DNA from: Apostichopus japonicus | Lineage: Eukaryota > Echinodermata > Holothuroidea > Aspidochirotida > Stichopodidae | Assembly: GCF_037975245.1 (NCBI RefSeq) | Contig: NC_092561.1 | Span: forward strand, 10,291,001-10,355,000 | Length of the DNA stretch: 64,000 nucleotides | Direction of reading: 5' to 3' | In this document: in pieces, positions 1-17,622 of the stretch | Layout: each line of letters starts with the position of its first letter | Position numbering within the stretch: the first letter of the stretch is position 1 | Translations under genes and position numbers: made by a program | Notes under the pieces: generated by a model | The model's database searches: none | The model's input: only the letters and a program-made list of their open reading frames with translations | Told to the model about the DNA's origin: nothing

Positions 1-346
1 GTGTCAGGTGATACAAATGCGGATGAAACTATATGAGTCGTTTCGTTTTCAAATTTTTGTGCAGATTTTAGTCAAATAACTCTAGTCGATACTAAAACCC
101 CATAGCAGTGCACCAATTTTCGCTGATCACTTTCTATATATCAGAGAACAGAGGCAAAGCGAAGTAAGTATGAAAATATTGAAAATTCGGTCTATAGACC
201 AAAAAAGTTAACACTTTTTTGTTTATAATTAAAGGAAACAATTGAAAATGTGTCTGCATACGATGCGAACTTTTAATCATCACTGAATGAGTAAAAAATT
301 AAACGATCAGTTTCATAATAAAAATAATAATAACAATTATAATAAC
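1..346. other. Non-coding AT-rich flank
   Basis: I see no gene, RNA gene or repeat structure here. The only open frame nearby starts at 287 and is simply the trinucleotide repeat that follows, read in one frame. Confidence 0.6.
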
Positions 347-628
<282 letters not shown>

Positions 629-640
629 ACGGTATATATA

Positions 641-3300
641 TAACACCTGATATGTACTACGGTACTACGGTAACTACGGTTACTAATTTCAAATGGTTAA
701 TCGTTATTATTTGACGGTTATTTTAATTACTATCGTTTCCTTCTCGGAACAGCAAAGCCGGACAATTATACAGGCATTGAACTTTATGACAATAAACGTT
801 GTCACTTAAAACGTTATCACAAACAAATACTACAGGTATACACATAAGTTATAAAAACACACACGATGTGTCGATCAAATGTACTGTGCTTAGCAACTTG
901 CATCCTGTTAATGTTATGGACATATACCTCTCAATGACATTTAACACACATAAACTGGTTTAACGCATGTACTCTTATAAATATGCAAATTAACTGATTG
1001 ATGGAATCCTGCATATAGTTAAAGGTGAAAACGTCATTCCATTGTTTTACTTCACGTTCACACCCTGCGGAATTTCGTGTCACATTTCTATAGTTGTATA
1101 AACACAAGTAACGGATAAACTCGTTGGCCAAGTTGAGATGGTCCATGCAAATATAGTGTATTCATCTTACTTAGTTGAATAGTTATCACGTACCATAGTA
1201 AGTTGTAACTTCACGCCTTTTGAATCATGACCGATGCATAAAAAACATTTGAATGATGAATAAACATATATATACATGTATCGTACCGTATAAGTACCGT
1301 ATATATACCGTACCGTATAAGTGGTAAACATGTGCGCTACTGGTGTGCTGGGAAGGTCTACGTGTGACAAGTATAGACTTTTTGATATTAATCAATATAT
1401 TGGACTCTGTGTTATAGTTGACTGTAAACGTAATATGTAATGGAAACTTACCGGACATGTTGAGATGGCCCAGAAATGGAAAGTAGATTATTAAACGTGC
1501 ACGGTGGATGGTCTGGTAAGCATACGATTTTGGGAAATAATGGAAATGTTGTGAAAAAAAAAAAATAATACAGAGAGGAATAAACGGACACATAGATTGA
1601 AAAGCATACAGTGACGGAAACTTACTGGATATATGTAGATGGCCTATATGAATGTAGAAAGTAGATAATGAACAGATATGCTACGCCACAGTGTTTACAA
1701 TGAACTAACGTTATGGAAAATTATCGATTCTATGAGATGCGTCAAACGCGTCAAATATGAAGCAGAAGAAGAAAAAAAGCAAAGGTTTCGAAAAGAATAC
1801 AATTAAATAATAGCTAAATTTGAAAAAAATAATTTTGTAGACAGAAACCTCATTGCCGTCTTGCTTTTGCACTTATGCTGTGAAGTCCGTGAACAATAAA
1901 CTATACCGAAAAGGGTGAATGACCAATGATATAAATATTTCAATAAATAAGGGTAAGTTGATTGTCAAAGTGGTAGAGGGAGGGGTGGGGGTGGTGGAGA
2001 GAGAACTGCAAGTAAAGTTCACTATAGTGTTACATCAATGATTTCAGTATTATTTTCAGCAGTTTTGAGGAGGGGAGGGTTTTAGGTGGTACTACCTTTC
2101 TTACAGAGATTGAATCCCTACTCTTTTATCTTCTAATCTTTAAGAACGCCTTGTATTTACACGGAGCGCAACCTTTTTGTCCCACTAAACAAATTCATTG
2201 CTACCACAATCTGGTGAGTTCTTGGAAATAATCCATGTTGTGCATACACTCTGGTATATAACACACTTACAAGCTCAAGTGGTACCCTATATGGTTATAT
2301 ACAACAATATGCAATTACACAGAACAAAATCACCAATTTATTTCTTGATCCTTTAAGCAGGCAGGAGCGTACATAGTCACCGCAGAGGGGAAGTGGTACT
2401 TACTACTCTCCCATTAAATGAGAACAAACGAAACGAAGGTGGGAGGGGCCGGGGGGGGGGGGTAAAAAGAAGAAAGAAATGCATTCCAAATAAAAATCCA
2501 GATAATTTCCTCTTTTCTGCTTGAAAATCGTTACTTTAGCACTGATTAGAACAAGAAATGAGCTGAACATGACGGAATCTGGCGCTTTACTCCGTGGACC
2601 CCTATCTGCGGTCGGCTCCCCCACCCCACCCCACCCCATTCCCAACCCACCACCCCATAAGAGATACCTTTCTACACCTCTGTAAAGAAATATATAAGAA
2701 TTTAACGGTTGAATTCCGCACCAAACGCAGTTCTATGCTTGATTAATTGGTATGTTCTGATTCAATGATGATGGGAGGGGGGGGGTCTATTTTTTTTAAT
2801 ATTTAATTTGCAGATTCCCTGTTTGTCTGTAATGAATACTAATATGTGTAAACATCGTTTGTGTGCGCAACATTGCTCTTTTTTACAATCGAATGAAGGC
2901 AGTAATTATACTCACTGTTTAAACTTGAGCTCAAAGTTGGTGAAGAAATGAATGTATCATGTCTTACTTTCATCAATCGTGATCATTTTTAAAAATTACT
3001 TGAGGTAACTCTGGAAATGTTTCGTCAGAAGTCTGCCACCAGACTAAAAAAAATGGTTTTATATGGAAAACTGTTTAGAAGGCATACATTATTTTACCGT
3101 TCGTGAAGGCCACAACGACGTGTATATAACCGTGCATTCAATGTTGAATTCGTGCAAATTCAATTAAAATTGTAGAAATTCGAGGTTATCTCCTAAATAT
3201 CGCGATGTCATCATCCATGGAATTGTCTTCTATTTGATATATCACATTCAAGTATGACGTCACCTTGCTCAAAATGAAACTAAGTACTTTTTAGTCCCCC
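641..3300. other. Non-coding interval with short diverged repeats
   Basis: No gene is supported; all open frames are short and without recognisable domains. It holds a pair of diverged direct repeats at 1.4-1.7 kb, a 12-base G run at 2451-2462, and C- and G-rich patches around 2440-2460, 2615-2660 and 2775-2787. Otherwise it is AT-rich sequence in which I see nothing. Confidence 0.5.
1440..1670. repeat. Pair of diverged direct repeats
   Basis: The segment near 1441-1493 (GGAAACTTACCGGACATG followed by GAGATGGCCCAG) recurs near 1616-1668 as GGAAACTTACTGGATATATG followed by TAGATGGCCTATA, about 175 bases later. Both end in AAAGTAGAT(A)AT. A shorter related piece (GTTGAGATGGTCC) lies near 1131. 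This looks like an old local duplication; no known element is recognised. Confidence 0.55.
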
Positions 3301-3321
3301 CCCCAAAAAAAAAATAATAAC

Positions 3322-4653
<1,332 letters not shown>

Positions 4654-4850
4654 CAGGGGCGTTAATCCCAATTGAAGATTGAGTTGGTGGGGGGGGGGGG
4701 ACATAAATGCCATCAACTGAAGGTGTGTGTACGCAGCGCACACCGCGAACGCCTGGTGCAAAGTCTTTATCGGGTTGGGTCCAGGGCGAAACCCCGACGG
4801 GGGGCCCGGCAGGCGGGGTGGATTCACATCAACCGTACTGGATTCCCTCC
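4654..4850 (+). mobile_element. Lone hAT-like left terminus and GC-rich body
   Basis: The start CAGGGGCGTTAATCCCAATT, followed by a 12-base G run and GGGAC-type sequence, matches the left end of the 3.2-kb hAT element at 17523 (CAGGGGCGTCAATCCGATTT, then GGGGGGGAC). It continues into a GC-rich block near 4780-4820 that is unlike its AT-rich surroundings. I could not find the right end or a second copy of the 8 bases before it (AAATTATC), so the element is probably truncated; the end coordinate is approximate. Confidence 0.5.
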
Positions 4851-4935
4851 CTTCCCTTACCTATATAAAGTATTCACACAACCCTTCACGTTTTCCCATT
4901 TTGTGGAAATCCATATTACATGTAGGCCTATATAG

Positions 4936-5041
4936 ATATAATTGAAATTGTAGTGAGTTGGAAAATCCATGTACAGTGAGAAAAACGTAAAGCCTCAAAC
5001 GGGATTCGAACCCGGGCCTCCCGCTTTATATGCGGACACCC
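4936..5041 (-). mobile_element. SINE A copy 1, 5'-truncated tRNA-derived element
   Basis: On the minus strand this reads as the 3' part of a tRNA: an anticodon stem CCGC/GCGGG, then a B box GGTTCGAATCC inside a 5-bp T stem (CGGG TTCGAAT CCCG), then a body ending in TTTTCTCACTGTACATGG and CAATTTCAAT. The body matches copies 2 and 3 at 9.7-10.0 kb. The tRNA 5' half (A box) is missing and replaced by a (TA)n tract, consistent with 5' truncation on insertion or with expansion of the tract into the element. Confidence 0.75.
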
Positions 5042-5076
5042 ATATACATATGTATATATAAATACACATATATATA

Positions 5077-5114
<38 letters not shown>

Positions 5115-5126
5115 GTATATATAAAT

Positions 5127-5212
<86 letters not shown>
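5042..5212. repeat. (TA)n microsatellite with CATATG interruptions
   Basis: A TA dinucleotide array with two similar interrupted blocks (CATATGTATATATAAATACACA) about 60 bases apart, indicating internal duplication of the array. It directly abuts SINE A copy 1. Confidence 0.9.
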
Positions 5213-5214
<2 letters not shown>

Positions 5215-5273
5215 TGTGTGTGTGTGCGTGTGTGTGTGTGTGTGCGTGCGTGCATTGCGTGCGTGTGTGTTTA
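5213..5273. repeat. (TG)n microsatellite
   Basis: A GTGTGT/GCGT-rich purine-pyrimidine tract directly following the (TA)n array. The alternating purine-pyrimidine order favours Z-DNA in principle. Confidence 0.85.
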
Positions 5274-8200
5274 CACATATTATGTCATGTTTACACTGAT
5301 ATATCGGTACAGATGGCTCTGTGGCATGTAAACAAAATAGAATCAAAGCACCAAAAAAAAATCACTTTCGGTTCTTATTATCTTTCAGCAATTCTGTATT
5401 CTAAACACTTTCCTACAACAGGCGTCGTCACTAAGACTGTGAAATGAGGTCAGAGCCTGCATTCAAGTAGGTATATACGGTATACTTGGTTTAGTTATCA
5501 CTGTTATGTATTTACCTATAGTACTAATAAAAATAGTCGATGGATTAGTGGTCTAAATTTCGGAAGTAAAGTCAGGCAAGCAAGCAAGCCACTTCTTTTC
5601 TCTGCAGTATACATGAATAATTTTTAGCAATCAGCGCTCGGTTCTTCGATGAATGCGCTCTTTTGTAAATGGATATCGCTATATCGGTGGAAAGAATTAC
5701 GTATGCTGTGCACGCCTTGAATAGAGATTTGTGATGCGTCGTGTTACCCGTATTATTATCACCAATATCCTTTCAATTCACACTTGAAGACACCGATCAC
5801 TATGGCTGTATTACTCTTTGATAATTACTAGCCCCGGTAAATGACGTCACCTCTTTTGAAGTTTTAAGTTTCGTTTTGTTAACCAGCAAACATGTGTAAC
5901 ACTCATTGATCCATGGAAGTGCACGCAACAGTATGCACATCATGGCAATTTTGAACAATACCGCCGATTATGAAGCGAAATCATTGTTCTTAAAAAAAAA
6001 AATCACTTTGGTTCAAAATGACGATGTCTTCCTTTCGTTCAGAAAGGGTCCTTTTTTTTTAAGGAAAAGTCGCCCAGGAAAGAACCTGGGCACGAAAACC
6101 AAACTACCAAACGACTGACCCGCTCTCAACCCCAGTCCCCTTGCATCGGGACTGTGACGAAAGGGTGCGTATTGGTAATGATGGGGCTGGGATATGGGGT
6201 ATGAACGAGGCCTGCGTTATCGTCACAGAGACAATGCCTTAGTACAACATATGCCCCGTTAATTTGAACGGGCTGTAAATGATAGGACGAACTTGAAAAG
6301 CACCCCCCCCCCACCCTCTCTCTCTCTCCTACACATTTTTCAAACCCAACACCACACCAAACATACGTATATTCTGCCTCCTGTATGATAACTGTTACTA
6401 TGAGCTTGGATTTCTTTGTATCCCTTGCAGGACTTTGCACACATATAACCACATACCAGTAGTCGCCCCTCAGGTATATGGGTTAGTATAACACAAAAAT
6501 AGGCCTATAAGTATGGTCGTCGTAACACTCTATTACAGATGATGTATGCATTAAAAAACAAGGTGGGTAAACAAGGGGCGGTAGGAGTTGGCAAACAGGG
6601 TGACGGTAGGGGGTAATACAAGGGGTACGGTAGGGGCATACATATTTGGTGTGGGAAGGTATTATTAATTGGGGCTTGCAATTAAGTACAGTAATGTCGT
6701 TGCATGCGCTATACCAATATAAAACTTGATGCTCTTTTTGTACTAAAATTTGTAGAATAATAACTTGCTGTTACAAAGAGGACATAGTGTGGTCATATAC
6801 TTGGACTTGTAGGCTATGTGGACTTGTGGATTTGTACGTGTAGGCTATGGTGTGATTATACTGTCCCCAGGCTATAAACTCACCATTTTTTATGATAAAC
6901 AGTTTGTAATGAACTATATAGCTTGTATACGTATTTGTGTTGATGTTGACTTCTTGTGCTATATTTATCCGTTCTTGATTGTCGATCGGTAACTTGTTTA
7001 TTACTTTCTGTATAAAAGGTGAAACAATTAGTGGTTCAATGCCTTCCTTCATGCATGCATGATGTCAATAGAACCTTAGAACTTTAACCAGTCAGTCTCG
7101 ACTATATATAATTAATATCATGTGAGTTATCAATGGACTGATGGACTAACCAATTAATGGGTTCTTCATCTCAAGAAGAGTTTACCGCGACAAGGACTCC
7201 CCTTAATCAAATCTCTATCTATATTTATATACAGAAAAGGCTCGGGAATCATGGCGAAGGGGTTAACCTAGACGTGTCACCGTCTTATCACCCGAACCCT
7301 TTATCCATGCGGTTATAGTCATATGCTGCCTTTCAGTAAATTAAACACAAACTTTTCGCAAATTGTATTTGATTTAATCGACCCCCGACCCACGACCCTC
7401 CAAGATTTCGAATGAGATTATCACACACAACAAATGTACTGAATATGGGGCAAATTGGCTAGGTGTTTGTAGTACTTTTAAGACAAGTGTATCGATCGAT
7501 GCATTGTCACATTATGTGGCACGCCAACGAGGCCATAACGGCTGTCTACGGTACGCGTGTTCGAATCAACAGGGGTTTTCACTGATGTTTACAATCATTG
7601 CAAAGATGATTGGTAAGTGACCCTTTGCCAAATTGGTACGCATTGTGAGATACTATCACGCGTTTCTGCTGCGTGAAATGTGGGGTGGATGCGGGTGGGG
7701 AGTGCGTGCGGAGAGGGGGGGGGGGCTGGATTCATATTACTGTATGCTCTGCCGATAAAGAGACAATGACTGAGCCTATGTCAATAAATGAATCTCCTAG
7801 GGTTTGGAGACCATTAACAAAGGTCTGCACACGAAACATAGAAAAACACACCATTAAGGCAAGTCAGTGATAAGTTTAATGCACTTAAGACTTAAATTAT
7901 GAAATACGTCATTCATATTATTGTATATAGCTTAAGTTTTCGTTCAATAAACATTGACTCAAAAGTCAAGTTTGAAAGAAATTGGTGTGTGCTTTACCAA
8001 TGTAAACCTCATTTGCTCAGTATACGGAGGAATGTATGTCAGTGTCAAGGGATCTACACATTCATGGAGTCCTGGTAAATACGGGCAACCTCAGGTATAA
8101 AGAGCATATACATAGGCCTATACCGTATTGGAATATGTTCGTTAGGGGTTGGGGGATGGGGGATGGGGGATGGGGGGGGTCTTGACGACTCGGAGAAAGT

Positions 8201-8873
8201 GGAAGGGATTGTTCCAGATGTATACGGGGTCTGTTAAGCAGGGGAAGGGGTCAAGGCAGTTTGTCGGTAGTGTATGGAACCTTAACCTTTAGAAACAGCG
8301 TCGTTCGTTGGAGCTTGAAGTTGGGCAACAAATAATGTAATAAACCAAGTGGTGCTTCATGGGATGTTAATTGGTTAGAATTGAATCGGATCGTCACAAA
8401 ATTTCTAATAAATCATCTTAATTCAGATACTAAAGAAAGCAGTTTCAGTGTCTCAGTTTGAACGATTGCGAATATAATTTTAAAAAGAAAGAAATAATCG
8501 TTACGTTTTGGTTAACTTTACTCAGCCTTTGGCGACAGAACTCACAATAAACGCTTGCAACATAAATGATCGTCAGAAAACACTGTTGTTTAATGACGAG
8601 ACTGCTCGCAATTTTACATGTATAGAGAATCATTATATGATGTAACGTACTATAAATATTTAGATGATATCAGTGATGCAATTATTGCATACTTCAAAAA
8701 CAAATTAGTATAGCTCGATATGTTATCATAAACAATGGTCCGTTTAGTTTCGATTCACGAAACAGAGTAAACTCTGTATGTGTGACTCTGTATAAAGGAG
8801 ATGCTGATGTGATGGTCTGTAAGGACGGTCGAGTGGAATGGTGTAATGAAGTAATGAGGGTAAGTTGCCGGAA
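5274..8873. other. Non-coding interval
   Basis: About 3.6 kb without a supported gene. It holds a degenerate G-rich repeat around 6560-6640 (units like GGTGGGTAAACAAGGGGCGGTAGG), C-rich and CT-rich tracts at 6300-6330, a G run at 7716-7725, and a (GGGGGAT)n-like stretch at 8148-8180 with quadruplex-forming potential. Otherwise AT-rich sequence in which I see nothing. Confidence 0.45.
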
Positions 8874-8962
8874 AATTGGGGTGGGAAGTGATGGAGGGGT
8901 CGGGTAATTGGGGTGGGAAGGGATGGAGGGGTCGGGTAATGGGGGTGGGGAGGGATGGAGGG
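8874..8962. repeat. 32-bp minisatellite, about 2.8 units
   Basis: Units starting AATTGGGGTGGGAAG at 8874, 8906 and 8938, each followed by GATGGAGGGGTCGGGTAA. The units differ by a few substitutions. The open frames on the minus strand here (rich in Pro, Ser, Leu) are read-outs of the repeat. Confidence 0.85.
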
Positions 8963-9681
8963 GCCCGAGGAGTATTGGAAACGGACAAAGGTAATCAATA
9001 CAGAAAGAAATAGTGACATAATGATCATATTTTATTTCCTGCCCTCCCCCTCCCCCTCCCCACAGACCACTACTAATGTATTCCGCACATATCTGACCTT
9101 GCTCAATGTCTGTATACAGACTGACCCAGGAGAGAACCTTAATGTGGATACTATGACCAAACTTAGAATACAAGACCGCGGGTATGACATGAACTTTGCA
9201 CGCGACAGATGGGTACTATTATAGAACAATAATCCAAGGTAGAGCGAGGGCCAGTAAAAATTTGATCCCTTCTAAGCGGCCCCTCCCCCGCCCCCTTCCC
9301 TGACATTGAGACTGTCTGTAATTATGTGATCATGACTTTATATATTATCTCTTCCAAAGGGAATAGATACTATATATATATATTCTTGGTCACTGGTTCG
9401 TATAGCTCCTTGTTCAAAGGCTGAAGATCGATCTAGAATCTCAGCCAACGAACCCAAAAGCCATCAGTGCAATGGATTTTGAAACGATATCTATAATATT
9501 TAACTACGAACGGCGTCAAGAATAGTCTAAATTAACCACTGACAAACAAAAACATCCGCTCAATGATGATAGGTTAGAAAACCACACGTAGGCTTCAGGA
9601 TGGAAAGAAAGATGAGTTAATGGTATGGGGGCAGGGCCCCGAAATGTAGCCTTTGGTTCCTTGTATATATATATATATATA
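8963..9681. other. Non-coding interval
   Basis: No supported gene. CT-rich stretch at 9042-9062 and a short (TA)n at 9664-9681 that forms the tail side of the next SINE. Confidence 0.45.
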
Positions 9682-9806
9682 TTAATGAAAACGTAATGAG
9701 AAGGAAAATCCAGAACAGTGAAAAAACTTCCAGCCTCCACCGGGATTCGAACCCGGGCCTCCCGCTTTGAACGCGGACACCCTAACCAACTAGGCCATGG
9801 ACGCTG
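9682..9806 (-). mobile_element. SINE A copy 2 with a near-complete tRNA-like head
   Basis: Read on the minus strand, 9806 down to 9732 folds as a tRNA. The acceptor AGCGTCCA pairs with TGGAGGCT (7 of 8). The A box is TGGCCTAGTTGG. The anticodon arm is TCCGC-GTTCAAA-GCGGG, which would give anticodon TCA. The T arm is a perfect CCGGG-TTCGAAT-CCCGG containing the B box GGTTCGAATCC. A body of about 50 bases follows (TTTTTTCACTGTTCTGGATTT...ATTACGTTTTCATT) and then a (TA)n tail at 9664-9682. The shared body and tail in three copies make this a SINE and not a working tRNA gene. An automatic scan could call it a suppressor or selenocysteine tRNA; the ordinary cloverleaf and repeat context argue against that. 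Confidence 0.8.
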
Positions 9807-9935
9807 ATTGTATGTCCAGAGGTTCGAAACCGGTAAGGAAGGTCGTAATTTCGCTGTAGGCCTTTGACACCTGTATCGAACAATACTAGTTCTGTTTTTG
9901 GTGACATATTTTGCCTTAATCTAGAGATCAAACAT
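9807..9935. other. Spacer between two SINE A copies
   Basis: About 130 bases between copies 2 and 3. On the minus strand it continues directly from the body of copy 3 into the tRNA head of copy 2, and contains GGTTTCGAACC, a B-box-like string. It may be part of a dimeric SINE unit or ordinary flank; two copies are not enough to decide. Confidence 0.4.

Positions 9936-13100
<3,165 letters not shown>

Positions 13101-13143
<43 letters not shown>
13101..13143. repeat. (TA)n microsatellite
   Basis: About 21 TA units with ordinary flanks; no SINE A body is adjacent. Confidence 0.9.
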
Positions 13144-13147
<4 letters not shown>

Positions 13148-13497
13148 CTAATATTATACATGCCTTCATTTGATTATTTTTTTCCCCCATCAGATATTTC
13201 TGATTTTACGATCTTGTGGTAAAGATATCTGAGAGTACTTCAAGTGTTCAACCAAAGTACTCGATTGTAGATACGCTAAGGGGCGTTATATACATACCAT
13301 TAACTGCTCTTTACATATAACTTAAAGGCATATAGGTACGTTACCCCCCTATAGCCTATAAATATGTGCTAGGTAAACTTTGTTACCTATCTTTGCGCTA
13401 CAGAATAGAGGAAATCGTATAATGTTAAGGGTTAGCTTCTTAACTGCCGTAAAACATAATAGAAACCACATTAAGTACCCGGATGCTCATCACTATT

Positions 13498-13535
13498 GTA
13501 TGTATGTATGTATGTATGTATGTATGTATGTATAT
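13498..13535. repeat. (TATG)n microsatellite
   Basis: About nine TATG/GTAT units. Confidence 0.9.
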
Positions 13536-16500
13536 GTGATCTTCCCGCAAGCCGGAACTCGCGAACTATTCTTTGAGTCTTCTTGTTGGTTTCTTTCTGC
13601 ATTGGTAACATGGTGGAAAGAGTGAGTGAGCGAGGTTCCAAGCTTAATCGGGTAGTAAGGAGGAGGGTGGGGGGGGGGGGTGGGGCTTACTGCTCATTTT
13701 TCTGTATTTACATAAGGTTATTCATTTCATATTGATTTCGATGTACAGTTTTGATTGATCTTATCTATATACAAGGTCGAGTCAACGCAAGAAATCAAAC
13801 GCATTGCGTATCAGATACAGCAATATATTTCTGTTGAAACTGTATGCAGTTTCGCAACTTACTATATAGTATTTCTCAATCCCGACAATGTGCTACATAC
13901 CCCCGTGTTATTGTACGCCGTCACTGTGTGGGCTGATTCACCTTATGATTATTATATACTGAAGGAAGTGATACTTTAGCAATCCTCTATTATGATAGAG
14001 GTATACCACGGCATAATCGGATTGCATTTCAGTGTCACTTTTGCGATCAACATTTGGGTTAGATGATAAAGAAGGCAAAGTTTGGTGAGCTAATTAGAAG
14101 ACAAAATACGACAGATATCTGAAGATCTACTTTAACGAAGAATTAAATTTCGTTGAACTCTCTTATCGAACGACTGATGGCACTATATATGTATCTGGAC
14201 CCGGATCCCCCCCCCCCTCTCTGCCCACAATAAACATATGGCAGATCTAGAAGAAAGCTTATGCCGGGTTTATCATTAAAATGGAGGTTTGTGTATGCAT
14301 AGGGCGTTTCATAATACATCGTAAAACGTCGCTCCGAAAATATTGTCCTCTCTGTTACTATTTCTAGCACCACTCAATGTTATCAACAAAATTTTCTATT
14401 ATCTGCATTTTGTTCTCTTAATTATTCTTCACTCGAATAGTGTAATCTACTGATCTGGCCGGGGGGGGGGGGCAGGCCGGGCGGATTGGGTCTATCGGCA
14501 TACCGGCTCGGAACCGGTGGGTCCGAGGGGCCGCTTTCATCTATGACGCAAAAAGTGTTAGTTCGTCCAAAACGAAAATGCACGGTTGGATCACTCAGCC
14601 GGTAGGAATTTATACGCCGGTCCGCCCGCCTAATTTTTATTCCTAGGTCTGATAAGGGTTTCAGGTTTTTCAGGAATTTAGAAATTCGTTTGAAATCAGA
14701 GTTAGGGTTTAAAAAGTGGATTATGGATGAAAATGAAGGATTGTCGTTCATAATCTGGGGTCAAAACTAGGAAAAAAAGATTCAGAACACGTGTTTTTAG
14801 AAAGCGTCACATGTTTGGAATCCAGGGATTTGATTGGCCGATGCCTTTATAAAATAAATTACACGGTCCGCCCATGCTTGGAACTCCCTTCGCAAGATCA
14901 ATAATAACATTCTACCTTACGTGCCTACCATCCTAGTTGTTGTTTCCACCCACTCTCTTCATCCCTTTTCCGACCCACTCCAATTTCCAGTGGCAATACA
15001 GACTGTGCAATGGGACGTCGCATCTAGGTGTTACAACGAGCTTATACAACATCAACTTATAGTTACTGAGGGATTCGGTGAAAATCGATAGCACATTCCT
15101 TGGTTATCGATTTTAGTTGAAATCGGACATAGCAAGAATACATCAAGTGGTATCTTACATCTACTGGGATTGATGGTTCCAATCAAACATTCGTGTTGTC
15201 TGCTATTATGATTATGTTTGCAATCAATACAACATGGAAATGGCGGGAAACGGGTATGTTACCAAGCTAATGGGGGGTCATTCATGTGTTCAACTAAGCC
15301 CCACAGCACACACAGTTGCATGCCAAAGGAGAATTCCAAATGTTTACGCCTATTATAATAGGCCTCTTCTGGTATTCAAACTTTTTGGCTTGATGATACC
15401 AATATTCACCTTGATTATCTGATGACCGCCTTCAGTGGCGATTGTTGTGGGCATGGGAAAGGGATCCTATGCATGGGAGGAGGTTTCCCCCTCACATTTG
15501 AGAAAGAAGAAGTTTGGGCGACTCTACAAACCATTTTGACGACTCCAAACGGGTCGCATCTCTCACACCCGACCGGGATAATGAGTATACTATTATGCAC
15601 TTATTTGATTCAACGTTGTGGGTTATTTTGCTAACACTGGATACGGGTTGTGGTCTAATAATGTAGTGATACTCTTGTATATCCGTAACGCGCCTAAATG
15701 GCGCGCCATACAGTTACGTTCTTGGAGATTCCATGCCATGAGGATACAACCGACAGTAAAACGACCACCATTATGTACCTAGGTGAAGCTACATGAGCCA
15801 TCAAGATTGAATATCTGAAACGTTTGCGCCTGTAAATTATCATGTTTTCATTGTGCGAATGGCAATTAACTTCAATACCGAATGAATTGTTGCAACGTTA
15901 TTTGTCACTGTCGGAGTCTTTTCATAGACACAGGGGGGGGGGGGGGGGGACTTCCAAATGCATCAGAATATGAGGAAGAAGGAAAGGGGTGGGGGAGGGT
16001 TAGGCTATACCTTGCGTACCCCCCAACGTGCCCCTAACTTGGGTATCTTTCTTTTTGCGCCACAAGTAACTTCGTGTATTATTATTATTATTGGCAAACT
16101 TAAAAATCGGAACACAAGAAAGTAACTCGAATCTAGGCACAGGTGTGTCGAGAGCTCGGTGTCGGGGACTATTGTGTCAACAAGCGCCCTTTCTGAAATA
16201 TGTATCTTTCCTTAAGTATCATTATGAAACGCGAATACATTTCCCTGGGCTCCCTAATAATTATCCTCGGGTCCCGGGACTGTAGCCCCCTGACTCCACC
16301 CATACATCTATTCCGGCCCGTCAGTGGGAATAGAGTGTTCCAATAAACTCCTTCTCTTTTTTTTTAAGTATCGTACGATAAATACACATTCGGTATCCAT
16401 ATCCAGAGATGTAGGGCTAAGCCTTGTATCTCGTTAGTTCGCCCACTCATCAATTTTGGTTCCAAGTATACCGGTATCTTTAAACCAAAACTACTATTTG

Positions 16501-17288
16501 ATAGGCACACTACTTAAAAAAAAAGGAGAGCAAGATTTAAGTATTTGATGGAGCTTGGTTACTAACATGAGGGATGAGTGGGGCCCCGGCGAGAGGGTGA
16601 AGTTTACCTTCATCCTTTTATGGTGGAGTGTGAGTTTTTGAAGTCTTTAGGTATCTATGAAGGATGGTAAGTTTACCGAACGAATTAATCACTGCCGAGG
16701 CTTAAGGTTGTATGTTAACATGATTAAAAGTTCTTTGAATGGGAAATTGCGGTTGGCACAGGAGACAGAAGTACAGTTAAGAGATGCAGTTGACAGAAAG
16801 GTGTGGTGAGAATTTCTCCAGAAATGAGGCTACCTCTGTCTGAAGTTGTACCCTCGAAAGAAAGAGGAAAGGAAATGTTATTTTGCGTTAGCAAACATTT
16901 AAGCGTGGCAATGATAACAGCGAGTATACCATACAAGATTGCCGTTGCGGTAAAAAGAAAGTTGTATTAGAAAATGAATGGTCGACCCTTTGTGGTATTA
17001 AATATTTGGAGATGTCGAAATAAAGGTTTTTAGTCATTCGAGTATAGCAAATACAGCAAAGTAGACTGACTATGACAATCCGAAAATTCGAGACACGATG
17101 AAAATTCAGGAGAACCATTAAATTATAGTTTCAGTGGGTGCATCCACATAACATTTGCTCTACACTCACTACGCCCCCTCCCCTGTCCCCCGATTTGGTC
17201 TCCCTCTCCTAATTTCTAAAGAGTATCAATTTTAAGACAAAAAGAAAAAGAAACTGCCCCGTCATGGATATGTCGTCTTTAATTCTAA
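13536..17288. other. Non-coding interval with homopolymer runs
   Basis: No supported gene in about 3.7 kb. G or C runs at 13669-13680 (12 G), 14207-14216 (C), 14461-14472 (12 G) and 15933-15949 (17 G). A small perfect hairpin CCTCTAT-TATG-ATAGAGG lies at 13984-14001. The block 14450-14620, starting at the G run, is GC-rich and resembles MITE interiors elsewhere in the window, but no matching ends were found. Confidence 0.45.
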
Positions 17289-17500
17289 ATTGCTACCAGT
17301 AATAATGCTTCAGTGTTACCAGTTAATATATGCTCAAATGTTACCAGTTGTAATGCTCAAATGCTACCAGTAATAATGCTAAAATGTTACCAGTAATGAT
17401 GCTAAAATGCTACCAGTTAATATATGCTCATATGTTACTACGTATAATGCTCATATGTTACCAGTTTTAATTGCTCAAATGTTAATTATAATGCTAACGT
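17289..17500. repeat. ~25-bp minisatellite (TTACCAGT...AATGCTCAAATG)
   Basis: About eight variable units of the form GTTACCAGTAATAATGCTCAAAT, with alternations GTTACC/GCTACC and CAAAT/AAAAT/CATAT. It ends about 15 bases before the target duplication of the hAT element that starts at 17523. Confidence 0.85.
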
Positions 17501-17602
17501 TTATCAAGCAACTGCAAGAGACCAGGGGCGTCAATCCGATTTGAAACGTGGGGGGGACGTAATCGATTCGAGTATCCCGGTCGTAAGTACCATCTAAGCG
17601 GA

Positions 17603-17622
17603 GCGCCACCATCGGTTGGCGC
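17603..17622 (+). repeat. GCGCC hairpin module, copy 1
   Basis: GCGCCACC-ATC-GGTTGGCGC: an 8-bp stem with one bulged T and a 3-base loop, framed by AGCGGA on the left and GCAGCGTACAAGAAA on the right. It lies about 80 bases inside the left end of the 3.2-kb hAT element, followed at 17650-17690 by a second shared stretch (CAGATTGCAGGAAACGGCAC). Confidence 0.8.
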
